Assembly (NCBI GenBank): GCA_021323175.1
Contig: JAJTCK010000023.1
Span: forward strand, 1 to 48,492
Reading direction: 5' to 3'
From: Solirubrobacterales bacterium
Lineage (GTDB): Bacteria; Actinomycetota; Thermoleophilia; Solirubrobacterales; 70-9
DNA: 48,492 nt
The stretch's first letter is position 1. Each line of letters opens with the position of its first letter. A model generated the notes under the pieces. The model had not been told where the DNA came from. It did not search any database and saw only the letters and a program-made list of their open reading frames with translations. A program made the position numbers and the translations under genes. Below, piece after piece: positions 25,923-34,950 of the stretch.

Positions 25923-26927
25923 CTACGAGGCCTCGACGGCCTCGATGATCGCGCCGGTCTGCTTGCCCCAGTGGGCCTCGGGGTCGGGCCCGGGGGTGTC
26001 GCGCAGGTACCACTCGGCGTCCAGCGCTCCCTTGGTCCCGGAGCCAGCCGCGGTGACGGCCTGTCGGTAGGTGTGGTCCACCAGGTCGCCGACCGCGAAG
26101 ACGCCGGCGAGCTTGGTCTTGGTCGAGGGCTCCTCGACCCGGACGTAGCCGTCCTCGTCGGTGTCCACCTGGTCCGAGACCAGCTCGGAGCGCGGGGTGT
26201 GGCCGATGGCGACGAACGCGCCCCCCACCGGCAGCACCTTCTCCTCGCCGCTCTCGGACTGCTCCAGGCGGATCGCGCTGATCTTGCCGTTCTCGCCGAC
26301 GAACTCGAGGGGCTTGTACGGGGTCAGCACCTCGATGTTGTCCTTGGAGCGTGCCCGGTCCTCCATGATCTTGGAAGCGCGGAAATCGTCGCGGCGGTGG
26401 ACGATTGTGAGCTTGTCCGCGAACTTGGACACGAAGATCGAATCCTCCATCGCCGAGTCGCCGCCGCCGATCACCGCCACGTCCTTGCCCTTGAAGAAGG
26501 CCCCGTCGCAGACGCCGCAGGTCGAGACGCCGGCGCCCTGGAGCTCCATCTCGCCCGGGATGCCGAGGCGCTTGGGCTCGGCGCCCATCGCCAGGATCAC
26601 GGCGCGTGCGCGGTGGGTCTCCTTGCCGACGACGACCTCGTGGATGTCGCCGTCGGTCAGGCGCAGCTCGGTCGTGTCATCGGTGATGAAGCGCGTGCCG
26701 AAGCGCTCCGCCTGCTTGCGGAAGTCGGTCATCATCTCGGGCCCCATGATCCCCTCGGGATAGCCGGGGTAGTTCTCTACGTCGGTCGTGTTCTGGAGCT
26801 GCCCGCCCCACTGGAAGCCTTCGATCAGCAGCGGCTGGAGCTCCGCGCGGGCTGCGTAGAGCGCGGCCGTGTAGCCGGCGGGGCCGCCGCCGACGATGAT
26901 CAGGTTTTCAACTCGGCCTTCGCTCAC
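25923..26927 (-). CDS. trxB: Thioredoxin reductase
   Basis: Reduces thioredoxin with NADPH through FAD and a redox disulfide. The 334 residues carry the FAD motif GGGPAG (13-18), the CGVC disulfide (C137, C140) within STCGVCDGAFF, the NADPH motif VIGGGDSAMED, HRRDDFRAS for the 2'-phosphate, and the C-terminal FAD motif GVFAVGDLVDHTYRQAVTAAGSG. The GTG start has AAGGAAG a few bases upstream. The leader is unusually AT-rich (around 26985-26997) with TTGACC further upstream; the spacing does not make a standard promoter. No thioredoxin gene follows. Confidence 0.96.
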   Translation of the reverse strand: MSEGRVENLIIVGGGPAGYTAALYAARAELQPLLIEGFQWGGQLQNTTDVENYPGYPEGIMGPEMMTDFRKQAERFGTRFITDDTTELRLTDGDIHEVVVGKETHRARAVILAMGAEPKRLGIPGEMELQGAGVSTCGVCDGAFFKGKDVAVIGGGDSAMEDSIFVSKFADKLTIVHRRDDFRASKIMEDRARSKDNIEVLTPYKPLEFVGENGKISAIRLEQSESGEEKVLPVGGAFVAIGHTPRSELVSDQVDTDEDGYVRVEEPSTKTKLAGVFAVGDLVDHTYRQAVTAAGSGTKGALDAEWYLRDTPGPDPEAHWGKQTGAIIEAVEAS

Positions 26928-27006
26928 TGCACTTCCTTTCCAGGCTACAGGCGGATCTCACGGTATCCGGTCGTCCAATACTTCACTTTTTATAGTACCG
27001 GAGCGG

Positions 27007-28224
27007 TCAAGCTCCCGCAGGCGCCGGCTCGGTGCCGTGCTCGCCCGTCCCCTCGGCCGGACGCCCCTCCTGTTCCCATCTCCTGACGGTCTTCCGCAAC
27101 TGGAAGAAGGCGACGATTCCCGGCGGAATCGGGACCCAGAACGCGATCACGCGGTAGGTCAGGACGGCGACGAAGACCGAGGACTCAGGCAGGCCGAAGA
27201 TCACGAACGCACCGATCATCCCGGCGTCCACCGCCCCCACACCCCCGGGTGCGAGAGGGAAGAGGTTGGCGACCATGCCGACGAAGAAGCCCATCACGAT
27301 CACTCCGAAGGGGACCGACACGTCGAATGCCTGGAAGCTCGCCCAGAGGATGCCGATGTTGGCTCCCCAGAATCCGACCGCTCCGGCCACGGCAAGGCCA
27401 CCCTGGGAGGGGTCGCGCATGAAGGCGATCGCGGTGCGCGTTCCCTGGGCGAAGGTGGCCGGCGCAGTCGCGAGTCGCTTCGCGATGCGCCCGAACCGCC
27501 CGGAGGTCAGCTTCTCGATCCGCCGCTCGAAATCCTGGGGGACGAACGCCAGCAGCGCCACGATCACGATCGCCACCCCGGCGATCGCCGCCGGGACGAC
27601 CGTGACGCCGACCGGGGCCTCGCCGGGCAGCACCCCGGCGCGCAGGAGCACCCCGAAGAGCACCAGCGCCAGCAGATAGACCGAGTAGAGGAGGACCAGG
27701 AAGGCGATCATCCGGCAGACCGACTGGCGGCGCTCCATTCCCCCCTTGCGCAGGGCCCAGTACGTGAGCAGGATGCCGCCGGCTCCCCCCGCAGAGAAGA
27801 GGCGCGTCGCCGCCAACCCGGCCATCGTGATCTGGTAGCTCTCGGCGACGGTCAGATGGATGACCTTCTCGCCGACCACGCCGCGAAACAGGGCGACGTA
27901 CGCGCCGAAGGCGACGAGGTTGAAGGCGAGGGCGACGCCGATCCAGAGCGGATCCCCGTCGTCGATCTTCTCCAGCGCCCCCTCCAGGCCGACGACGCGT
28001 GGGAACAGCACGTAGATCGCGATCGTCAGCAGGACCACCGCGACGGTCGTCTGCAGCAGCCGCTTGGGCGTCAGGAGTGCGGTCGGCTCGGCCTCGACCT
28101 CTTCCATCGTCCCGGCCTCGGCCCCGGCGTCCTCCGGCAGACGGGGTTCGGCGTCGTCGACGTCGCGGGCGACCCGATGCTGCGCGCCCGCCTCCGAAGC
28201 GCTCGTTTCGCGCTTCTGCCTCAC
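27007..28224 (-). CDS. Flippase-like membrane protein (lysylphosphatidylglycerol synthase TM family)
   Basis: 405 residues. A charged N-terminal stretch of about 50 residues precedes eight or so helices with family motifs: AATRLFSAGGAGGILLTYWALR, LAPGGVGAVDAGMIGAF and TYRVIAFWVPIPPG. The family (UPF0104/AglD-like) includes the flippase domain of MprF and glycan-related proteins; no aminoacyl-transfer domain is present here. GTG starts in a GTGA overlap with the PAP2-like gene, so the pair probably acts on the same lipid or glycolipid. Confidence 0.88.
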   Translation of the reverse strand: MRQKRETSASEAGAQHRVARDVDDAEPRLPEDAGAEAGTMEEVEAEPTALLTPKRLLQTTVAVVLLTIAIYVLFPRVVGLEGALEKIDDGDPLWIGVALAFNLVAFGAYVALFRGVVGEKVIHLTVAESYQITMAGLAATRLFSAGGAGGILLTYWALRKGGMERRQSVCRMIAFLVLLYSVYLLALVLFGVLLRAGVLPGEAPVGVTVVPAAIAGVAIVIVALLAFVPQDFERRIEKLTSGRFGRIAKRLATAPATFAQGTRTAIAFMRDPSQGGLAVAGAVGFWGANIGILWASFQAFDVSVPFGVIVMGFFVGMVANLFPLAPGGVGAVDAGMIGAFVIFGLPESSVFVAVLTYRVIAFWVPIPPGIVAFFQLRKTVRRWEQEGRPAEGTGEHGTEPAPAGA

Positions 28225-29207
28225 GCCTCCAATCGTCTCAGACCCTCCGGCTCACTTGCGATCGCCTCGAGGCGCTGCAGGCCGGCGCTGACCGCGTCGG
28301 CCAGCGGCCGGGCCAGCTGCTCGCCCCAGCGGACAGCCGCGACCAGCGCGGTCCCGGCGACCAGATCCACGACGTAGTGCTCTCCGAGGTACACGAGGGC
28401 GAATCCCAGCGAAAGCGCGTAGGCCCAGCCCAGCGCTCCCTCGACGGCACCGGCCTCGGTCAGCAGGATCGCGCTCATCAGCGAGGCTGCGAAGTGCAGC
28501 GAGGGCATCGCAGCCCAGGGGTTGCCCCCGAGGAACGCGTACATCGGCTCCCAGGAGCGCCCCCACTGCTCTTGCCCGACCTCGACCATGATCCGGCGAA
28601 CCCGGGGATCGACGTGGCCGTTCTCGGCGGCCCACCAGGGAGGCGCGGTGGGGACGGCGGCGTAGAGGACGCAGCCCAGGTCGAACACCCCGCTCATCTG
28701 CCGCGCAGAGCGCGGGAAGCGCTCGGGATGCTTCGCGAGGATCCACATCAGCGATGCGTGCGGCTCGAAGAACCAGGCCCAGTGGATCCAGGACAGGGTT
28801 CGATCCAGCGGATTGCCGCGCCCCAGGCCTTCGAGCGCCTGCTGGAGCCTGACGCTCGGAAGCTCTCCCCTTCCGATCACCACGTCCGCCTTGGCCGGAT
28901 AGGTGACCCGCAGCCGCTCGCGCAGGGCGTCGGGGTCGTCGTGCGGCAGGTCCTTGCAGTGGAGGAACGCCCACATCTGCAGGACGTAGAGCGCGGCGTC
29001 CCGCGTCCTCGTCCTCGGCCGCAGGATGGCGAGTGCCGGAGGGCCCGACACTACTGCGGCCACCGTGACGGCCGGGGGGACACGCATGCGGTTGCGGACG
29101 AGCGGCATCGCCAGCGCCGCGGCCAGCGCTCCCCCGGCCACCGCGCGGACCACCGGCCCCCACCCGGTCCGCGCACTCGAAGCCCGCTTGGGAGGCGATT
29201 GGAGCAC
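28221..29207 (-). CDS. PAP2-like membrane phosphatase / inositolphosphotransferase-type protein
   Basis: 328 residues. The C-terminal half has the PAP2 signatures: the central histidine motif in AAMPSLHFAAS and the C-terminal motif YLGEHYVVDLVAG, within several helices. The N-terminal half has one or two helices and a soluble segment rich in Arg. Such proteins act on lipid phosphates or transfer phosphoinositol-type heads. GTG is the start. It is coupled to the flippase-like gene by GTGA, which supports a shared lipid-linked role. Confidence 0.85.
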   Translation of the reverse strand: MLQSPPKRASSARTGWGPVVRAVAGGALAAALAMPLVRNRMRVPPAVTVAAVVSGPPALAILRPRTRTRDAALYVLQMWAFLHCKDLPHDDPDALRERLRVTYPAKADVVIGRGELPSVRLQQALEGLGRGNPLDRTLSWIHWAWFFEPHASLMWILAKHPERFPRSARQMSGVFDLGCVLYAAVPTAPPWWAAENGHVDPRVRRIMVEVGQEQWGRSWEPMYAFLGGNPWAAMPSLHFAASLMSAILLTEAGAVEGALGWAYALSLGFALVYLGEHYVVDLVAGTALVAAVRWGEQLARPLADAVSAGLQRLEAIASEPEGLRRLEA

Positions 29208-29289
29208 CGGCGGGCGAGTATATGAGCGGCTAAGGCGGCGGCCGTGCGCGGGGTCCGCGCGGCGCCCCGGTCACGAATAGCCTTGACGC

Positions 29290-30288
29290 GTGGCCGAAGG
29301 AGCCCTGATCGCTCTGCGGGACAGGCGCGTGGCCGTCACGGGCGCGAACGGGTTCATCGGGAGCGCCGTGTGTCGCGCGCTCGCGGCCGCCGGCGCGGAC
29401 GTGGTCGGAGTCGAGGTCGCCCTGGACCATGAGGCGGAGTTGCGCGCGGCCGGCGTCGAGCCGCGCATCGCCGACGTCGTGGATCGCGAGGCGGTCACGC
29501 GGGCTCTGGTGGACGCCGAGCTGGTCGTCCACTGCGCCGCCTACGTCCGCGAGTGGGGCCCGATGGAGGATTTCATGCGCGTCAACGTCCAGGGAACCGC
29601 GAACGTGATGGACGCCGCCGAGGCCGCGGGCGCCGAGCGGGTGGTCCAGGTCAGCTCTGTGGTGGTCTACGGCTACGAGGACGAGAGCCGGCAGGAGGAG
29701 GACGCCTTCAGGCGGGCCGTCGGCGTCCCGTACATCGACACCAAATCGGCCTCGGACGCTCTCGCGGCGCGGCGCGGCGCGGTCGTGGTCCGCCCCGGCG
29801 ACGTCTACGGCCCCGCGTCGATTCCCTGGCTGGTCCGGCCGGTCCAGCTGATGGCCTCCCGTCGCTTCGCGGTCCCGAACCACGGTGAGGGCACGATGCT
29901 GCCCGTCTACGTGGACGACCTGGTGGAAGGGATCGTCCTGGCCCTGCGGGGCGGGAACCCCGGCCGGTCCTACACGGTCTGGGACGGGCAGGACGTCACG
30001 TTCAGCGACTACTACGGGCGGCTTGCCCAGGAGCTCGGCCTGCGAGCGCCGGCCGCGCTTCCGAAGCCCCTGCTGTTCGCGGGTGCGGCCGTGCTCGAGG
30101 GTCTCGCGAAGCTTCGCGGGGCGCCGCCCGAGTTCGGCCGCCACGGGGTCACCTTCCTCGATCGCAGGGGCACCGCCTCGAATCGGCGCGCGCGGGAGGA
30201 ACTGGGCTGGTCGCCGTCGGTGGAGCTGCCTGAGGGAATCCGCCGCAGCGCCGACTGGATCCGCACCGAGGGAATCGTCAGCGGGTGA
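29290..30288 (+). CDS. NAD-dependent epimerase/dehydratase (extended SDR)
   Basis: 332 residues. GANGFIGSAV is the NAD motif, HCAAYVREWG the strand-4 motif, SSVVVYGYE follows strand 5, and the catalytic pair is YIDTK (Tyr and Lys four apart), then RPGDVYGP and VYVDDLVEGIVLAL. It resembles the 3-beta-hydroxysteroid dehydrogenase/sugar epimerase branch; the substrate is not evident. Its 3' end overlaps the convergent dehydrogenase gene by 11 bases. Confidence 0.88.
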   Translation: MAEGALIALRDRRVAVTGANGFIGSAVCRALAAAGADVVGVEVALDHEAELRAAGVEPRIADVVDREAVTRALVDAELVVHCAAYVREWGPMEDFMRVNVQGTANVMDAAEAAGAERVVQVSSVVVYGYEDESRQEEDAFRRAVGVPYIDTKSASDALAARRGAVVVRPGDVYGPASIPWLVRPVQLMASRRFAVPNHGEGTMLPVYVDDLVEGIVLALRGGNPGRSYTVWDGQDVTFSDYYGRLAQELGLRAPAALPKPLLFAGAAVLEGLAKLRGAPPEFGRHGVTFLDRRGTASNRRAREELGWSPSVELPEGIRRSADWIRTEGIVSG

Positions 30289-33196
30289 CCCGCTCGAGCG
30301 CGATCAGAAAGGACACGTAGGGCCGGCCGGTGCCCTGCTGCAGGCCGACCTCGCAGGTCCGATTGGAGCACAGGTAGGCGGTGTGGGGCTCCGCGTCCCC
30401 GGCCGCATCCAGCTCCGCGGCCTGCTCGGCCGTGGCCGAGCGGGTCAGCTCAGGATGCAGCAGCCCGCGGTCGCCCGCCATGCCGCAGCAGGTCGCGCGG
30501 ATCGGGACCTGCACCCGGTCGGCGATCGCGTCCGCGACGGCTTCCAGCTTGCCCGCCAGGCCCAGGTGCCGGGTAGAGCAGGTGGGATGAACCGCGACGG
30601 AGCCGAGCCTCGCTCGGCACACGAGGGCGGGAAGCAGGCGGTCGTGTGCCCATGCGATGGAGTCGAGGACCTCCAGGCGCGCGTGGCGCTCACGGTTCGG
30701 CTCGCTCAGCGATGCGACCGTCTCGGCGCCGAGCCCGAGGGCGCAGGAGCTGGCGTCGATCACGACGGGCAGCTCACCCTCTTCGCTCCAGCGCCACAGG
30801 GCCTCGATCGTGCGGTCGGCCATCAGCCGGTGTCCCCGCTCGAAGCCCTTGGAGCTCCACGGCACCCCGCAGCAGTGCCCCGCCGCGTCATCTGGGATCC
30901 AGACCGGCCGCCCCGCTCGCTCTGAGACCGCGACCAGAGCCTCGGGCAACGAGGGCCCGGGGTCGGCGCCGCGCGGGCGGCCGAAGATCCGGTTCACGCA
31001 GGCCGGCATGTAGACGGCCGCCGCCCCAGCGCGCGCGGTCGCCGGGGGCTTCGCCGGCGCTGCGTGCGGCATCGGGGCGGGGAAGTCGGGGATCAGCTCG
31101 TCGCTCAGGAGCGCGCGCGCGGCGCGTGCGCCCGCGCGGCCGGGCAGGCCGCCGAGCCCTCCGCCGGCGCGCAATCCGGCACGGGCGGCACGCTCGACTG
31201 CGGCCCACCGGCTGGCCAGGGACTCGGCGCGGCGCTCAGCGCGATCGGAGCGCTGACGCGAGCGCAGGCCTTTGACCAGCTTGCCCGTGTCGATGGCCAG
31301 GGGACATGCCGGGGCGCAGCTGCCATCCGCAGCGCAGGTCTCCATTCCCTCGTATTCGTACTGGTCCAGCAGCGCCGACTGGACCGCTGACCCCGGTGCC
31401 TGGCGCGCCATCTCGCGGCGGACCACGATTCGCTGGCGGGGAGTCAGCGTCAGGTGGCGGCTCGGACATACCGGCTCGCAGAACCCGCACTCGACGCAGT
31501 TGGTGACCACCTCCTCGATCGGCGGCGTCGTCTTCAGATTTCGAAGGTGCGCGCCGGGATCGCGGCTCAGCAGGACTCCCGGGGCCAGGACGCCTTCGGG
31601 ATCGGCCAGCGCCTTCACCCGCCACATCATCTCCGTCGCCTTGGCCCCCCATTCGCGTTCGACGTAGGGCGCCATGTTGATTCCGGTGCCGTGCTCCGCC
31701 TTGAGGGACCCGTCGTAGCGATCGATCACGAGCTCGACCAGCCCCCCCATGAACGACTCGTAGCGCTCGACGTCCTCGGGCTTCGAGAAGTTCGGCGTCA
31801 GCATGAAGTGCAGGTTCCCGGCGGATGCGTGGCCCGCGACGCCGGTCAGAAAGCCGTGCTCTCCCAGCAGCGCCTGGATGTCGCGGGCGGACTCGGCGAT
31901 CCGCTCCGGCGGAACGCAGACGTCCTCGATGATCAGCGCCGTCCCGGGCGGGCGCAGCCGCCCGATCAGGCCGTGCAGGCCCTCGCGGACGGTCCACGCC
32001 ACCTCGATCCTCTCCGGATCCCGCGTGAAGTCCGGCGGGCGAACCGGAGCTCGCCCGGCGAGCAGCGCCCCGGCCCCCGCGACCAGCTCGTCCAACTCTG
32101 ACTCGGTCTCCGCCCCGAACTCGACCAGCAGGGCCGCGGACTCCGGCGGCAGCTGCATCCAATCGGCAGGCGCCCCGGCGATGTTCTGCGAGGCGACCAT
32201 CAGCGCAGGCGCGACCATCAGCTCGACCGCGGTGGCGCCCGCGGCGACGAACTCCGGCACGGGCTCGGTGGCCGATTCGATCCCGTCGAAGTGCAGCCAG
32301 GAGACCGACGTGAAGGCCGGTTGGGGGACGGTCTCGAATACGGCCTCGGAGACGAACGCGAGGGTGCCCTCGCTGCCCACCAGGAGGCGGCGGAAGATCT
32401 CCAGCGGCGTGTCGGCGTCCAGGAACGCGCACAGCCGGTACCCGGTCGTGTTCTTGATGGAGAACTTCCGGCGGATGCGCTCGGCGAGCGCGGCGTCACT
32501 GCGGATCTGGTCACGGATCGCCTCCAACCCGGCGGCCAGCTCCGGCTCGGCGGACCGGAACGCCTCCTCGGCGTCCGCGGCCCCCGTGTCGATCGCCGTG
32601 CCAGACGGCAGCACGAACGTCAGCTCGCGCACGGTGCTGTAGGAGTCGGCGGCGACACCGCAGCGCATCCCGCCGGAGTTGTTGGCGATGACGCCGCCCA
32701 CCGTGGCGATGTCGGTGCTCGCCGGGTCCGGCCCCAGCTTGCGGCCGTGGCCCGAGAGCACGCGGTTGGCGTAGCCGAGCAGCGTGCCAGCGCCGACCCG
32801 CGCCCGGCGCCCGCCGTCCTCGACGCGCACGCCCTCGAAGTGGCGGCGCACGTCGATCAGGATGCCGTCGCTCTGGGCCTGCCCGCTCAGGCTCGTCCCT
32901 CCGCCCCTGAATGTCACGGGAATCCGCGAGCGGCGCCCGAACGCGAGCGTCTTCGCGACGTCATCGGCGTCCCTCGCCCTGACCACGGCCTTCGGCAGCA
33001 GCCGGTACGGGCTGGCATCCGAGGCGTAGCTGACAAGGTCGATGGCGCGGCTGAGCACCCGGTCCGCGCCCAGGACCCGCACCAGCTGCGAGCGCAGAGG
33101 CTCAGGCGTCCCGCCCGCCAGTTCGTCGGGGGCGCGGTCGGGAGCCGGCGCGCTCTCGGGCGCGAGCGGCCGGACCGGTGGCGCCAGCAGGTCCAT
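30278..33196 (-). CDS. Fused FAD-linked 2-hydroxyacid dehydrogenase and Fe-S/CCG subunit
   Basis: 972 residues, equivalent to a GlcD-type and a GlcF-type subunit joined. The N-terminal FAD-binding domain carries FRGGGTSLSGQAQSDG and IATVGGVIANNSGGMRCG, and the FAD-oxidase C-terminal domain carries HASAGNLHFMLTPN and EHGTGINMAPYV. Ferredoxin-type motifs begin at C567 (CVECGFCEPVCP) and C621 (CAADGSCAPACP). Two CCG cysteine-rich blocks (HCCGVPWSSKG, TCCGMAGDRG) close the protein. It should oxidise a D-2-hydroxyacid and pass electrons to the quinone pool or another carrier. It lies just downstream of a benzoylformate-decarboxylase-like gene. Confidence 0.92.
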   Translation of the reverse strand: MDLLAPPVRPLAPESAPAPDRAPDELAGGTPEPLRSQLVRVLGADRVLSRAIDLVSYASDASPYRLLPKAVVRARDADDVAKTLAFGRRSRIPVTFRGGGTSLSGQAQSDGILIDVRRHFEGVRVEDGGRRARVGAGTLLGYANRVLSGHGRKLGPDPASTDIATVGGVIANNSGGMRCGVAADSYSTVRELTFVLPSGTAIDTGAADAEEAFRSAEPELAAGLEAIRDQIRSDAALAERIRRKFSIKNTTGYRLCAFLDADTPLEIFRRLLVGSEGTLAFVSEAVFETVPQPAFTSVSWLHFDGIESATEPVPEFVAAGATAVELMVAPALMVASQNIAGAPADWMQLPPESAALLVEFGAETESELDELVAGAGALLAGRAPVRPPDFTRDPERIEVAWTVREGLHGLIGRLRPPGTALIIEDVCVPPERIAESARDIQALLGEHGFLTGVAGHASAGNLHFMLTPNFSKPEDVERYESFMGGLVELVIDRYDGSLKAEHGTGINMAPYVEREWGAKATEMMWRVKALADPEGVLAPGVLLSRDPGAHLRNLKTTPPIEEVVTNCVECGFCEPVCPSRHLTLTPRQRIVVRREMARQAPGSAVQSALLDQYEYEGMETCAADGSCAPACPLAIDTGKLVKGLRSRQRSDRAERRAESLASRWAAVERAARAGLRAGGGLGGLPGRAGARAARALLSDELIPDFPAPMPHAAPAKPPATARAGAAAVYMPACVNRIFGRPRGADPGPSLPEALVAVSERAGRPVWIPDDAAGHCCGVPWSSKGFERGHRLMADRTIEALWRWSEEGELPVVIDASSCALGLGAETVASLSEPNRERHARLEVLDSIAWAHDRLLPALVCRARLGSVAVHPTCSTRHLGLAGKLEAVADAIADRVQVPIRATCCGMAGDRGLLHPELTRSATAEQAAELDAAGDAEPHTAYLCSNRTCEVGLQQGTGRPYVSFLIALERVTR

Positions 33197-33243
33197 CAGC
33201 GCCAGGCCCCGGATACCGCCTCGTGCGCCCGTCGCTCAAACAT
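33196..33243 (-). CDS. Possible 15-codon relay open reading frame
   Basis: ATG begins two bases after the stop of the decarboxylase gene and runs for 15 codons (MFERRAHEAVSGAWR). Its TGA overlaps the ATG of the FAD dehydrogenase as TGATG. It could pass ribosomes from one gene to the next across the 49-base gap. No distinct Shine-Dalgarno sequence is seen, and the peptide itself is unlikely to matter. Confidence 0.3.
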   Translation of the reverse strand: MFERRAHEAVSGAWR

Positions 33244-33245
33244 CC

Positions 33246-34847
33246 CTAGACCAGGTGCATCCCGGGCGCCACCGGGACCTCGATCAGCTCGGGGCGGGTC
33301 GAGGCGACGGCTCCGGCCAGGGCCTCGTGCAGCTCGCTGCGTCCGCCCGCTACCCGCGTGGAGGCGACGCCGTAGCCGGCCGCGATCTCCGCGGTGTCCA
33401 CGGCCGGCAGGTCCAGACCGGGAGCGCCCTTCACCCCCTCGACGTCTGCGAACCACTTCAGGATCGCGTACTCGGAATTCCGCAACACGAGGAAGGTGAC
33501 CGGCACCTCGTATGCGACCGCCGTCCACAGGCCGCTGATCGCGTACTGGGCCGAGCCCTCGCCGAGCACGCACACGACCGGCCGGTCCGGCTGGGCCAAT
33601 TGAACCCCGATCGCGGCGGCGAGCCCGAATCCCAGGCCGCCGCCTGCTGCGAAGTAATAGCTGCCCGGGCGGGAGATGCGCAGCTGGTTGCGCAACGCGA
33701 GCGTGCTGGAGGGCGACTCCAGAACCACGATCCCGTCTTCCGGGAACTCCTGCGCCAGGGTGTGGTGGACGAGGGTGGGCGTCATCGGATCGGACTCCTC
33801 GCCCGGCGCGGGGCCGGGCAGCGGCGCCGGCTCGGCGCGCTCGGCCTCGGCGACCTCGGCGACCAGCGCGCGGAGGGTCAGGCGGACGTCGGCGACGATT
33901 GCGTCCCCCATCGGGGCTCGCGCCGCCTCGTCAGGGTCGGAGGTGACTTGCGCCAGCTCTGCTCCGTCGGGCAGGAACGGCCCGGGAATGTACGGGTAGT
34001 ACGGGAACACCGAGGATCCGAGGACCAGGATCAGGTCCCTCCCCTTCAGCGTCTCGGCCACGGGGCCGATCGCGGGCGGCAGGATGCCCTGGAACAGTGG
34101 GTGCCCCTCGGGAAAACCAAGGCGTCCGCCTCCGGGTGCCGGGGATGCGAACACAGGGAGCCGCTGGCGCTCGGCGAGCGCGACCGCGTCGTCCCAGGCG
34201 CCCGAGGCGTCGATCTCGGGACCGGCAACCATCACGGGGCTCTCAGCCCGTTCGAGCCTGCGGGCGAGAGCGGCCACCGCCTCGGGGTCTGCTCCGGCCC
34301 GCGACTCGACCCGCCGGGCGGCCACCTGCTTCGCCCCGGCGGCGTCCACCTCGCTGTTCCAGTCGTCCATCGGGACCGAGACGAACGCCGGCCCCTTGGG
34401 CGGCGCCGAGGCCATGTGGATGCCTTTGGCGAGCGCCAGCGGGACGTCCGCGGCACAGGGGGCCTCGAAGCTCCATTTGACGAAGGGCTGCGGCACCCGG
34501 GCCGCGTCGCGGTTGGTCAGATTCGCCTGCAGCGTGATCTGGGGGCGCACCTGCTGGCCGGCGGTCACCAGTAGCGGCGACTTGTTCGCCTGGGCGTTGA
34601 AGATCGCCCCCATCGCGTTCCCGACCCCGGGTGCGGTGTGGAGGTTGACGTGGGTTACGTTGCCCGAGGCCTGGGCGAAGCCGTCGGCCATCCCGACCAC
34701 CGGGGCCTCCTGCAGCCCCAGGACGTATCGGAAGTCTTCGGGAAACTCGGCGAGCATCGGGAGCTCCGTCGAACCCGGGTTTCCGAAGATCGTGGTCATC
34801 CCGTGCTCCCGGAAGAGCTCGAAGGAGGCCTCGCGCGCCGTCGGCAT
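33246..34847 (-). CDS. mdlC: Benzoylformate decarboxylase-like ThDP enzyme
   Basis: 533 residues, close along its whole length to Pseudomonas benzoylformate decarboxylase as I remember it: Ser26 (FGNPGSTELP), Glu47 (LQEAPVVG) and His70 (LHTAPGVGNAMG) fall at the same numbers. Two differences stand out: the region matching catalytic His281 reads FPYYPYIPG with Tyr, and the Mg/ThDP motif is GEGSAQYAISGLWTA with Glu for the first Asp. The ATG chosen (MPTAREASFELF) aligns with the Pseudomonas start; a longer frame begins at 34922. It decarboxylates aromatic or similar 2-ketoacids to aldehydes. It is the first gene of the unit with the FAD dehydrogenase. Confidence 0.85.
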   Translation of the reverse strand: MPTAREASFELFREHGMTTIFGNPGSTELPMLAEFPEDFRYVLGLQEAPVVGMADGFAQASGNVTHVNLHTAPGVGNAMGAIFNAQANKSPLLVTAGQQVRPQITLQANLTNRDAARVPQPFVKWSFEAPCAADVPLALAKGIHMASAPPKGPAFVSVPMDDWNSEVDAAGAKQVAARRVESRAGADPEAVAALARRLERAESPVMVAGPEIDASGAWDDAVALAERQRLPVFASPAPGGGRLGFPEGHPLFQGILPPAIGPVAETLKGRDLILVLGSSVFPYYPYIPGPFLPDGAELAQVTSDPDEAARAPMGDAIVADVRLTLRALVAEVAEAERAEPAPLPGPAPGEESDPMTPTLVHHTLAQEFPEDGIVVLESPSSTLALRNQLRISRPGSYYFAAGGGLGFGLAAAIGVQLAQPDRPVVCVLGEGSAQYAISGLWTAVAYEVPVTFLVLRNSEYAILKWFADVEGVKGAPGLDLPAVDTAEIAAGYGVASTRVAGGRSELHEALAGAVASTRPELIEVPVAPGMHLV

Positions 34848-34950
34848 CGCGGCGGAGCCTATTACCAGGACTCCGGCGCCACGCTGCCTCAACCATTCGG
34901 CTAAAGCCAGGCGGGCGACCATCCGACTCTGGCGAGAGACTCTTCGGATC

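Noticed and set aside
26985-27010. AT-rich stretch with TTGACC upstream of trxB
   Set aside because: The possible -35 and TATAAA are only about 10 bases apart, so they do not form a standard promoter; an oxidative-stress sigma promoter was looked for but not found.
34848-34922. Longer start of the decarboxylase gene
   Set aside because: The 25 extra residues have no match to the family N-terminus, and no ribosome site was seen; the internal ATG aligns with the Pseudomonas start. Not excluded.
34084-34950. Upstream extension of the deacetylase frame to 718 codons
   Set aside because: The extra part is antisense to the decarboxylase gene; the signal-anchor helix places the real N-terminus near 34951.
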